Source: Sphingomonas bacterium
GTDB taxonomy: Bacteria; Pseudomonadota; Alphaproteobacteria; Sphingomonadales; Sphingomonadaceae
Direction: 5' to 3'
DNA: 5,719 nt
Assembly: GCA_026785645.1 (NCBI GenBank)
Contig: JAJAZM010000031.1
Span: 1-5,719 of the forward strand
Positions 1 to 5,347 of the stretch are shown here, piece by piece; position 1 is the first letter of the stretch; each line of letters starts with the position of its first letter. The position numbers were made by a program, and so were the translations under genes. The notes beneath the pieces were generated by a model, which worked only from the letters and a program-made list of their open reading frames with translations, was not told the origin of the DNA and searched no databases.

Positions 1-146
1 AAGATGCCGCGCGCGACCAGCTTGGCGAGGATCACCAGCAGGCCATTGGTGTTGGCGATATTGCCCGCGACCAACGCCTCGTCGACCATCGACAAAGCCG
101 GGTTGGGCTGATCGTCGTCGGTAGTGGCGGTTGCATCCTCGATCAT
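1..146 (-). CDS. Hypothetical protein, N-terminal part (runs off left edge)
   Basis: I do not recognise this gene. Reading leftwards from the ATG at 146-144, 48 codons stay open to the window edge. The product begins MIEDATATTDDDQPNPALSM. An acidic, Thr/Asp-rich first 15 residues is followed by a probable amphipathic helix containing ANTNGLLVILAKLVARGI (residues 31-48), which is not long or hydrophobic enough to call a membrane segment. The start overlaps the TGA stop of the deoxyinosine glycosylase gene in an ATGA arrangement, which suggests translational coupling and an operon. No Shine-Dalgarno is visible just upstream, which fits coupling. Codon use is GC-ending like the neighbours. Existence of the gene is moderately supported by open frame plus overlap; its function is unknown. 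It could be a small regulatory or structural protein. Confidence 0.55.
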   Translation of the reverse strand, partial: MIEDATATTDDDQPNPALSMVDEALVAGNIANTNGLLVILAKLVARGI

Positions 147-667
147 CGGCGCACTGTGGCCGAAATCGGCCGATCTGCAAAGCCGCCAAGCGTCGACCAG
201 TCGACCATTTTTTGATCCAAAAGCCGGGTGAATGCGGCGCTCGACGACGGCAGGTCGATCAGCGCGATCGAGCCGCTTTGCCCAAGCGCGCGGCGGCCGA
301 TGGTGGCGGCGGTGCGGCCGTTGAAGCCGATCGCGGCGAGGCGGGGATGGGTGGCGACATAGTCGGCGAGCGGATTGGCGCGGGCGGAGCGGATCGCGCC
401 ATCGAGACTGCCGCTGCGGGTTGCGGCGGCGACCACGTCCCACAAGGCGATGCCACGCGCCGACAGCCGGTCGAGCCGGGCCGGATAATCGAGGCCCGCA
501 AGATCATCGCCGATTGCATGGCCGAGCAGGCGCCAGAATTGATTGGTCGGATGGGCATAATAGCACCGGGCAAGGAGCGAGGCGTCGCCCGGCAGGCTGC
601 CGAGGATCAGCAGCCGCGCGTCGGCCGCGCCAGCCGGGGGCATGCACTGCTTGATATCGACCGCCAT
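143..667 (-). CDS. DNA-deoxyinosine glycosylase (hypoxanthine-DNA glycosylase, UDG superfamily family 6)
   Basis: This 174-residue protein should remove hypoxanthine, the product of adenine deamination, from DNA and leave an abasic site for base excision repair. Seen in the sequence: a motif-1 region LLILGSLPGDASL (residues 19-31), then YYAHPTNQFWRLL (36-48) with the HPxNxFW signature, GIALWDV (72-78), a second motif IGFNGRTAA (113-121) and a late LPSSSAA (139-145) equivalent to the LPSxSPA motif of the family. N42 and N116 are the probable catalytic or base-contacting Asn residues; they are spaced like the two functional Asn residues reported for the archaeal family-6 enzyme (from memory). 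Length is normal for a single-domain member. The ATG at 667 is chosen because AAGGA lies 5 nt upstream on the minus strand. The stop overlaps the next minus-strand gene. It is divergent from the glycosyltransferase across only 45 bp. A general uracil/mismatch glycosylase is the alternative, but the HPxNxFW motif favours family 6. Confidence 0.9.
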   Translation of the reverse strand: MAVDIKQCMPPAGAADARLLILGSLPGDASLLARCYYAHPTNQFWRLLGHAIGDDLAGLDYPARLDRLSARGIALWDVVAAATRSGSLDGAIRSARANPLADYVATHPRLAAIGFNGRTAATIGRRALGQSGSIALIDLPSSSAAFTRLLDQKMVDWSTLGGFADRPISATVRR

Positions 668-670
668 CCG

Positions 671-678
671 CTTCCTTT
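671..678 (-). promoter_or_regulatory. Ribosome binding site of the deoxyinosine glycosylase gene
   Basis: On the minus strand the sequence AAAGGAAG precedes the ATG at 667-665, with 5 nt between AAGGA and the start codon. It supports that start over the internal Met at residue 9. Confidence 0.6.
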
Positions 679-712
679 GCCTTTGCTTGCCCGGTCGCTA
701 AGAGCCTCAGCG

Positions 713-1900
713 ATGAAGCCGAGTGACCTGCGCATCGCCCTGTTCTCGGGCAATTACAATTATGTCCGCGACGGGGCCAACCAGGCGTTGAACCGGCTGG
801 TCGGCTATCTGTTGCGGCACGGATCCCATGTCCGGGTCTACTCGCCGGTGCGCGACAATCCGGCGTTCGAAGCGACCGGCGATTTGGTCAACGTGCCGTC
901 GGTGCCGATCCCGCGCCGCCCCGAATATCGAATCCCTTCCTCGCTGAGCCGCGAAGTGCGCGACGATTTGGCGAGGTTCGCGCCCAATATCGTCCATGTC
1001 TCGAGCCCCGACGTGGTGGCGCATCGCGCGGTGACCTGGGCGCGGCAACGCGGGATTCCGGTGGTCGCGTCGGTCCACACACGGTTCGAAACCTACCTCC
1101 AATATTATGGTCTGAGCTGGGCCGAGCCGAGCTTTCGAGCGATCCTGCGGCGTTTCTATCGGCGCTGCGATGCGATCGTCGCGCCGGCCGAATCGACCGC
1201 AGCGGTGCTCCACGCCCAGCGGATGAGCCGCGACATTTCGATCTGGAGCCGCGGGGTCGACCGCGAGCAGTTCAATCCGGGTCGGCGGAGCCTAGAGTGG
1301 CGGCGGGGCCATGGCATCAGCGACGACGAGATGGTGGTCGCCTTCCTCGGCCGGATCGTGATGGAGAAAGGGCTCGACGTGTTCGTCGAGGCGATCGCCG
1401 CCGCGATCCGGCGCGGCACCCGCCCGCGCGTGCTGGTGATCGGCGACGGGCCGGCGCGGGTTTGGTTCAAGGATAATCTGCCCGACGACGCGGTGTTTGT
1501 CGGGCAGCAGACCGGAGCCGACCTCGCGGTCGCTTTGGCCAGCGCCGACATCTTCCTCAACCCGTCGATCACCGAGGCGTTCGGCAATGTCACGCAGGAA
1601 GCGATGGCGTGCGGCCTGCCGGTTATCGCCGCCTCGGCCACCGGCACCACCAGCCTGGTCGGGGACGGGGTCAGCGGCACCCTGATCGACCCGTTGGAGC
1701 CCGACCAATATGGCGCGGCGATCGCGCTTTACGCCGCCGATCCCGCGCTTCGCGCGCGCCACGGAGCCGCGGGGCTGGACTATGCCAGCACCCGAGACTG
1801 GGACGTGATCAACGGCGACGTGGTGAAGCTTTACACCCGCGTGATCGAGCGCCGCGCCCGGATGGACGCGCTATACGGCAAGCGTTGGCTGCCAAGCTGA
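713..1900 (+). CDS. GT4-family glycosyltransferase, SqdX/MgtA type
   Basis: This 395-residue retaining, GT-B fold glycosyltransferase probably moves a sugar from a nucleotide donor to a lipid or polysaccharide acceptor at the inner face of the cytoplasmic membrane. Seen: an N-terminal Rossmann start LRIALFSGNYNYVRDGANQA (residues 6-25); VHTRFETYLQYYG (121-133), like the HTxFxxY block of the SqdX/MgtA group; WSRGVDREQFNP (178-189); the C-terminal domain opening FLGRIVMEKGLDVF (211-224), with a probable phosphate-binding R214 and K219; VIGDGP (242-247); and the EX7E motif E288 to E296 in ITEAFGNVTQEAMACGLPV. Length is typical. The frame stays open upstream to 131, but that stretch lies antisense to the glycosylase gene and lacks glycosyltransferase features. 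ATG 713 sits directly before the conserved core, with a weak AAGAG at 700-704. It has no signal peptide or membrane segment. It is close to GDP-mannose-dependent alpha-mannosyltransferases and sulfoquinovosyltransferases; donor and acceptor cannot be told from sequence. Confidence 0.9.
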   Translation: MKPSDLRIALFSGNYNYVRDGANQALNRLVGYLLRHGSHVRVYSPVRDNPAFEATGDLVNVPSVPIPRRPEYRIPSSLSREVRDDLARFAPNIVHVSSPDVVAHRAVTWARQRGIPVVASVHTRFETYLQYYGLSWAEPSFRAILRRFYRRCDAIVAPAESTAAVLHAQRMSRDISIWSRGVDREQFNPGRRSLEWRRGHGISDDEMVVAFLGRIVMEKGLDVFVEAIAAAIRRGTRPRVLVIGDGPARVWFKDNLPDDAVFVGQQTGADLAVALASADIFLNPSITEAFGNVTQEAMACGLPVIAASATGTTSLVGDGVSGTLIDPLEPDQYGAAIALYAADPALRARHGAAGLDYASTRDWDVINGDVVKLYTRVIERRARMDALYGKRWLPS

Positions 1901-1940
1901 GCGGTGAAGTTAGTCCAGCCGCTCGATCTTCTTGGCGGCC
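1887..1940. terminator. Compound inverted repeat between convergent genes, possible bidirectional terminator
   Basis: The two convergent stop codons lie inside a nested inverted repeat. The outer arms are 1887-1896 (GGCTGCCAAG) and 1931-1940 (CTTGGCGGCC), pairing over 10 positions with one G-U in the plus transcript. The inner arms are 1899-1904 (GAGCGG) and 1919-1924 (CCGCTC), enclosing a 14-nt loop. There is no T-tract on either side, so this is not a classic intrinsic terminator. The structure could slow polymerase or protect 3' ends of both messages. It also overlaps coding sequence on both sides, so it may be chance. Confidence 0.3.
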
Positions 1941-2599
1941 TCGTCGAGGATATCGACCACTTCGTTGAGCAAAGCCTCGTTCCAGCCATCACGCGACACG
2001 CGATTCTTGAGCGCATGCATCATGTTGCCGATGGCGCGGCCGATCTCGGGGCGTTGCTGGGTCTTGCCCTGGTCCATTGCAGCGAGCCGATCGAGCAATT
2101 TATCGGCTTCGGCCTGGTTTTCGGCGAGGTGCGCGCGGCCCTCGTCGGTCGCCTGAAAGGTGCGCTTGGATTCGGGCGAATGCGCTTCGGTCACGAAGCC
2201 GAGATCCTCGAGCATCGACAGGCTCGGATAGACGATCCCCGGGGATGGCGCATAGTCGCCGCCGGTCAGATCCTCGATCGCCTTGATCAATTGGTAGCCG
2301 TGGCGCGGCTCGTCGGCGATCAGTTTCAAGAGGACGAGGCGAAGTTCGCCGCCGCCGAACATCCGGCGCCGACCGCGCGGGCCGCCGGGACCGCCGGGAC
2401 CGCCGCGCGGGCCGCCGGGAAAGTCCGCGCCGAAACCGCGACCGAAATCGCGACCGAAATCGCTCCAGCCGCCGGGGCCGCCCATCGCGAACATGACTTC
2501 GGCAAAGGCGCGACGACGTCCGCTGTGGCGGCCGCCGTGCTGGCCGCTGAGTCGACCGCCGTGAGAGCCTTCGCGACCGGTGTGACAATGTGAACGCAT
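1910..2599 (-). CDS. PadR-family transcriptional regulator, YqjI-like
   Basis: This 229-residue DNA-binding repressor has three parts. Residues 1-30 form a tail with five His (4, 6, 13, 21, 25) and Cys5, opening MRSHCHTGREGSHGG. Residues 39-80 are a Gly/Pro/Arg/Phe-rich linker with FGRDFGRGFGADF and repeated GGP units. Residues 81-145 are the winged helix: FGGGELRLVLLKLIADE (81-97), RHGYQLIKAIEDLTGG (99-114), then YAPSPGIVYPSLSMLEDLGF (116-135), the PadR signature. The rest is a helical dimerisation arm ending in AAKKIERLD. The HGYxLIKAIE..TxGxYxPSPGxxYP pattern and the C-terminal end match E. coli YqjI, a nickel-responsive regulator with a His-rich tail, so metal response is a reasonable inference but unproven. 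The yqjH-type reductase that YqjI controls is absent here. ATG 2599 has AAAGGA 9 nt upstream. The gene converges on the glycosyltransferase with a 9-bp gap and diverges from rarA across 98 bp holding palindromes, which suggests autoregulation. Confidence 0.92.
   Translation of the reverse strand: MRSHCHTGREGSHGGRLSGQHGGRHSGRRRAFAEVMFAMGGPGGWSDFGRDFGRGFGADFPGGPRGGPGGPGGPRGRRRMFGGGELRLVLLKLIADEPRHGYQLIKAIEDLTGGDYAPSPGIVYPSLSMLEDLGFVTEAHSPESKRTFQATDEGRAHLAENQAEADKLLDRLAAMDQGKTQQRPEIGRAIGNMMHALKNRVSRDGWNEALLNEVVDILDEAAKKIERLD
2373..2460. repeat. Short direct and tandem repeats in the PadR linker coding region
   Basis: An 18-bp unit, CCGCGCGGGCCGCCGGGA, occurs exactly at 2373-2390 and again at 2403-2420, with related CCGCCGGGA copies between. 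A 12-bp unit, CGCGACCGAAAT, is tandem at 2437-2448 and 2449-2460. They encode the GGP-rich stretch and the FGRD/FGRG units of the regulator on the minus strand. They remain in frame (30-bp and 12-bp periods), so copy-number change would lengthen or shorten the linker without a frameshift. Confidence 0.75.
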
Positions 2600-2608
2600 T
2601 TGTATTCA

Positions 2609-2614
2609 TCCTTT
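2609..2614 (-). promoter_or_regulatory. Ribosome binding site of the padR-like gene
   Basis: Minus-strand AAAGGA lies 9 nt before the ATG at 2599-2597. An out-of-frame ATG (2609-2607) overlaps the end of this site, which is why the start at 2599 is preferred: only that frame gives the winged-helix protein. Confidence 0.6.
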
Positions 2615-2626
2615 CAAGATGGCTCT

Positions 2627-2654
2627 AAGATATATCATAGATATGATCTTGCAA
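2627..2654 (-). promoter_or_regulatory. Candidate sigma70-type promoter of the padR-like gene
   Basis: On the minus strand, TTGCAA (2654-2649) could be the -35 element and TATCTT (2632-2627) the -10, with a 16-bp spacer. Each matches the consensus at four of six positions. The predicted start near 2620 would leave a leader of about 20 nt that includes the AAAGGA ribosome binding site. The palindromic elements fill the spacer, a position where a bound repressor blocks polymerase. Confidence 0.4.
2629..2647. promoter_or_regulatory. Palindromic candidate operator for the PadR-like regulator
   Basis: Three overlapping symmetric elements are visible: GATATATC (2629-2636, perfect 8-bp palindrome), ATATC-N3-GATAT (2632-2644), and ATCATA-GA-TATGAT (2634-2647, perfect 6-bp arms). 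The hexamer AGATAT also repeats directly at 2628-2633 and 2639-2644, 11 bp apart, close to one helical turn. The block is AT-rich inside a strongly GC-rich window and lies between the divergent padR-like and rarA genes. PadR proteins commonly autoregulate through palindromes at their own promoter, so this is the natural binding site. On the plus strand TATGAT (2642-2647) could also serve as a rarA -10 element, although no good -35 lies upstream. Confidence 0.5.
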
Positions 2655-2697
2655 GAGGTTGGTGCAACTTTTTTGCTTGAGGCTTATTGGCAGGGGG

Positions 2698-4026
2698 ATG
2701 TCCGACCTGTTTCCCGACGAGCTTCGCGATCCGCACGCAGCAGCGCTCGCCCCCGGCGCGCCGCTGGCCGAGCGGCTTCGCCCGCAGGCGCTCGACGAGG
2801 TGGTCGGGCAGGAGCATCTGACCGGCCCCGAAGGCGCGCTCGGGCGGATGGTCGCAGCGGGGAAATTGTCGTCATTGGTGCTGTGGGGGCCGCCCGGCAC
2901 CGGCAAGACCAGCATCGCGCGGCTGCTGGCCGATGCGGTGGGGCTGAGGTTCGTCGCGATTTCGGCGGTGTTCTCGGGCGTGGCCGACCTCAAGAAGATC
3001 TTCGCCGAGGCCAGGCAGGCGGCGCGGATCGGCCAACGGACGTTGCTGTTCGTCGACGAGATACATCGCTTCAATCGCACCCAGCAGGACGGCTTCCTGC
3101 CATTCGTCGAGGACGGGACGGTGACCCTCGTCGGCGCGACCACCGAGAATCCGAGCTTCGAACTGAATGCGGCGTTGCTGTCGCGCTGCCAAGTGCTGAT
3201 CCTTCACCGGCTCGACCAGGCGGCGTTGGGCAAATTGCTAGCGCGGGCGGAGGCCGAGGTTGCGCGTCCCCTGCCTGTCACCGCCGAGGCGCGCGAGGCG
3301 TTGCTCGCCAGTGCCGACGGCGACGGGCGGTTCCTGCTCAACCAGGTCGAGACCTTGTTCGACGTGGCGATCGACGAGCCGCTCGGGCCGGCCGAGCTGG
3401 CGCAGTTCCTGCAGCGGCGGGTGGCGGTCTACGACAAGGATCGCGAGGGGCATTACAACCTCATCTCGGCGCTCCACAAAAGCCTACGCGGATCGGATCC
3501 GCAGGCGGCGCTTTACTATCTGGCGCGCATGCTGACCGCGGGCGAGGAGCCGCTGTACCTGCTTCGGCGGCTGGTGCGGTTCGCGTCGGAGGATATCGGT
3601 CTGGCCGACCCGCAGGCGCTGGTGCAATGCCTCGCGGCGAAGGAGGCCTACGACTTCCTCGGCAGTCCCGAGGGCGAGTTGGGAATCGTTCAGGCCTGCC
3701 TGTATTGCGCCACCGCCCCCAAATCCAACGCGGCCTATGCGGCGCAGAAAGCGGCCTGGCGCTCGGCCAAGGAAACCGGATCACTGATGCCGCCGATGAA
3801 CATCGTCAACGCCCCGACCAAGCTGATGAAGCAGGTCGGCTACGGCAAGGGCTATGCCTATGACCCTGACTCCGAGGATGGGTATAGTGGTGCCAATTAC
3901 TGGCCCGAAGAGATGAAGCGGCAAGATTATTACGTGCCCACCGGCCGCGGTTTCGAGGCCAAGCTCAAGGAGCGGCTTGCCTTCTGGGGCGAAAGAAGGC
4001 GAGAGACTGAGCGCGACCAGAATTGA
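2698..4026 (+). CDS. rarA: Replication-associated recombination protein A (AAA+ ATPase, RarA/MgsA)
   Basis: RarA is a tetrameric, clamp-loader-like AAA+ ATPase of the RarA/Mgs1/WRNIP1 family that acts in the cytoplasm at stalled replication forks and DNA ends and interacts with SSB. The 442 residues are full length (E. coli RarA is about 447). Seen: PLAERLRPQALDEVVGQEHL (22-41), the Walker A GPPGTGKT (64-71), SAVFSGVADLKKIF (89-102), Walker B LLFVDEIHRFNRTQQD (116-131), sensor 1 GATTENPSFELN (146-157), the arginine finger in LLSRC (R163), the sensor 2 region GDGRFLLNQVE (208-218), and the family-specific tetramerisation end with PPMNIVNAPTKLMK (365-378) and YWPEEM (401-406). The frame opens at 2659 with TTG or GTG codons, but ATG 2698 gives the family start MSDLF and has AGGGGG abutting it. 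It heads a probable operon with the membrane protein 19 bp downstream. Confidence 0.97.
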   Translation: MSDLFPDELRDPHAAALAPGAPLAERLRPQALDEVVGQEHLTGPEGALGRMVAAGKLSSLVLWGPPGTGKTSIARLLADAVGLRFVAISAVFSGVADLKKIFAEARQAARIGQRTLLFVDEIHRFNRTQQDGFLPFVEDGTVTLVGATTENPSFELNAALLSRCQVLILHRLDQAALGKLLARAEAEVARPLPVTAEAREALLASADGDGRFLLNQVETLFDVAIDEPLGPAELAQFLQRRVAVYDKDREGHYNLISALHKSLRGSDPQAALYYLARMLTAGEEPLYLLRRLVRFASEDIGLADPQALVQCLAAKEAYDFLGSPEGELGIVQACLYCATAPKSNAAYAAQKAAWRSAKETGSLMPPMNIVNAPTKLMKQVGYGKGYAYDPDSEDGYSGANYWPEEMKRQDYYVPTGRGFEAKLKERLAFWGERRRETERDQN

Positions 4027-4033
4027 TCGAATT

Positions 4034-4038
4034 GGGAG
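4034..4038 (+). promoter_or_regulatory. Ribosome binding site of the MscS-like gene
   Basis: GGGAG lies 7 nt before the ATG at 4046, in the 19-bp gap after the rarA stop. It fixes this start over in-frame codons upstream, which lie inside rarA. Confidence 0.65.
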
Positions 4039-4045
4039 ACCCGCA

Positions 4046-5347
4046 ATGTATCAGAACGCCCAGCCCGCCGCTTATTGGCGCGACCAACTGATCCTGTGGG
4101 GACCGCGCGTGCTGCTTGCGATCCTGATCCTGATCGCCACCCATTTCGTCGCCAAGGCGGTGCAATGGGCGGCGACGCGGCTGGTCGAGCGGATGCCCAT
4201 CCTGAAGCGCGATCCGGGCATCGGCGGCGACAGCATCGGCAAGGAATTGGGGCGGCTGGCATACTGGCTGGTATGGCTGGTCGGTCTGATCGCGGCGCTT
4301 CGCCCATTGGGCTTGAGCCAGGTGCTGACCCCGGTCACGGTGATGACCAACGAGGTGGCGGCATTCATCCCCAACCTGCTCGGGGCGGGTCTGATCTTTT
4401 TCGCCGGGCTGATCCTCGGGCGGATTGTCGGGCATGTCATCGAGGCCGCGCTGGGGGCATTGAACCTCGAGCGGCTGGCGGGCCGGGCGGGCCTGACGCT
4501 GGGCGATACGCCGGTTGCGGTCGACACGGCGGGTACAGCGAGCGAGGGCGTTGCCCCGGCGCGAAGCACGATCGCCCGCGCGGTCGGCATGACCGTCAGC
4601 GCGATCATCATCATCTTCGCCGCCATCGCCGCGCTGCAGATCCTCAAGATCGAGGCGATTTCGGGCCCCGCGACCAACATGCTCAACACTATCGCACTGG
4701 CCATTCCGCGGGTGTTCGGGGCGTTGCTGTGGTTGGCGATCGCTTTCCTGATCGCGCGCTTCGTCAAGACGCTGATCGAGACCGTGCTGCCGAGCCTCGG
4801 CTTCGACAATAGCGTCCGCGCGCTCGGCGTGATGCCGGCCAGCTCCAACCCGTCGCGGGTGGTGGGCGCAATCGCGATGACTGCGATCCTGCTCGGCGCG
4901 GCAATCGAGGCGGCGCGACAATTGGGCGGCGACAGCGTCGCGGCCCTGCTGTTCCAGATCACCGAGCTTGGCGGCAAGGTGATCTTCGGCACGGTGATCA
5001 TCGTCGTCGGGCTGTTCCTGGCGCGGATCCTTGCCGGGCTGGTCGGAAGCTCGACCGGCGAGTCGGGCTATGCCCAGACAATCGTCAAATATGCCATCGT
5101 CGCCTTGTTCACCGCGATCGGGCTGACCTTCATGGGGCTGGCCAACGAGATCGTAATGGTCGCGTTCGGGCTGATCCTCGGCTCGGCGGCGGTGGCGACC
5201 GCAATCGCCTTCGGGCTTGGCGGGCGCGACTTTGCGGCGCGGATGCTCGAGGAATGGCAGGACGATAACGCCCCGCCCGCGCGCCGCCCCCTGCCCCGCC
5301 TGAAACGCCCGACCCCGGCCGACGACAGCCAGCCGCCGTTGGTGTGA
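4046..5347 (+). CDS. MscS-superfamily-like membrane protein with TM_helix repeats, beta-domain absent
   Basis: This 433-residue inner-membrane protein has about eight or nine hydrophobic segments, roughly at residues 17-36, 70-88, 107-130, 180-199, 218-240, 270-290, 310-331, 346-365 and 367-390. Three stretches resemble the conserved TM_helix repeat seen in CmpX-like relatives of mechanosensitive channels: IPNLLGAGLIFFAGLILGRI (108-127), IPRVFGALLWLAIAFLIARF (220-239) and GKVIFGTVIIVVGLFLARIL (310-329). The last Gly/Ala-rich helix, FGLILGSAAVATAIAFGLGG (374-393), is like the pore-lining TM3 of MscS, but the protein then has only RDFAARMLEEW and a charged, proline-rich tail of about 30 residues; the cytoplasmic beta and alpha/beta domains of true MscS are missing. 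A role in osmotic or envelope stress is inferred from family only; channel activity is unproven. It lies downstream of rarA in a likely operon, and its stop overlaps the next gene's start. Confidence 0.85.
   Translation: MYQNAQPAAYWRDQLILWGPRVLLAILILIATHFVAKAVQWAATRLVERMPILKRDPGIGGDSIGKELGRLAYWLVWLVGLIAALRPLGLSQVLTPVTVMTNEVAAFIPNLLGAGLIFFAGLILGRIVGHVIEAALGALNLERLAGRAGLTLGDTPVAVDTAGTASEGVAPARSTIARAVGMTVSAIIIIFAAIAALQILKIEAISGPATNMLNTIALAIPRVFGALLWLAIAFLIARFVKTLIETVLPSLGFDNSVRALGVMPASSNPSRVVGAIAMTAILLGAAIEAARQLGGDSVAALLFQITELGGKVIFGTVIIVVGLFLARILAGLVGSSTGESGYAQTIVKYAIVALFTAIGLTFMGLANEIVMVAFGLILGSAAVATAIAFGLGGRDFAARMLEEWQDDNAPPARRPLPRLKRPTPADDSQPPLV

Noticed and set aside
131..712. Long upstream extension of the glycosyltransferase frame
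   Set aside because: It lies antisense to the well-supported deoxyinosine glycosylase gene, is Arg/Gly/Ala rich without domain features, and the family core begins right after ATG 713.
668..712. Divergent promoters in the 45-bp gap between the glycosylase and glycosyltransferase genes
   Set aside because: I could not find a convincing -35/-10 pair in either direction; promoters may lie inside the opposing coding regions.
1904..2593. 229-codon plus-strand frame opposite the padR-like gene
   Set aside because: It mirrors the true gene, shows no family motifs and ends in an Ala/Thr-rich stretch; the minus-strand frame has the PadR signature.
2659..2697. TTG/GTG start giving RarA 12-13 extra residues
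   Set aside because: AAGAGG at 2653-2658 is too close to these codons for a good ribosome site, and the extra residues VQLFCLRLIGRG do not resemble RarA N-termini, which usually begin near M-x-DLF.
2619..3863. 414-codon plus-strand frame overlapping rarA
   Set aside because: An Arg/Gly/Ala-rich shadow of rarA in another frame with no motifs, while the rarA frame carries all AAA+ motifs.
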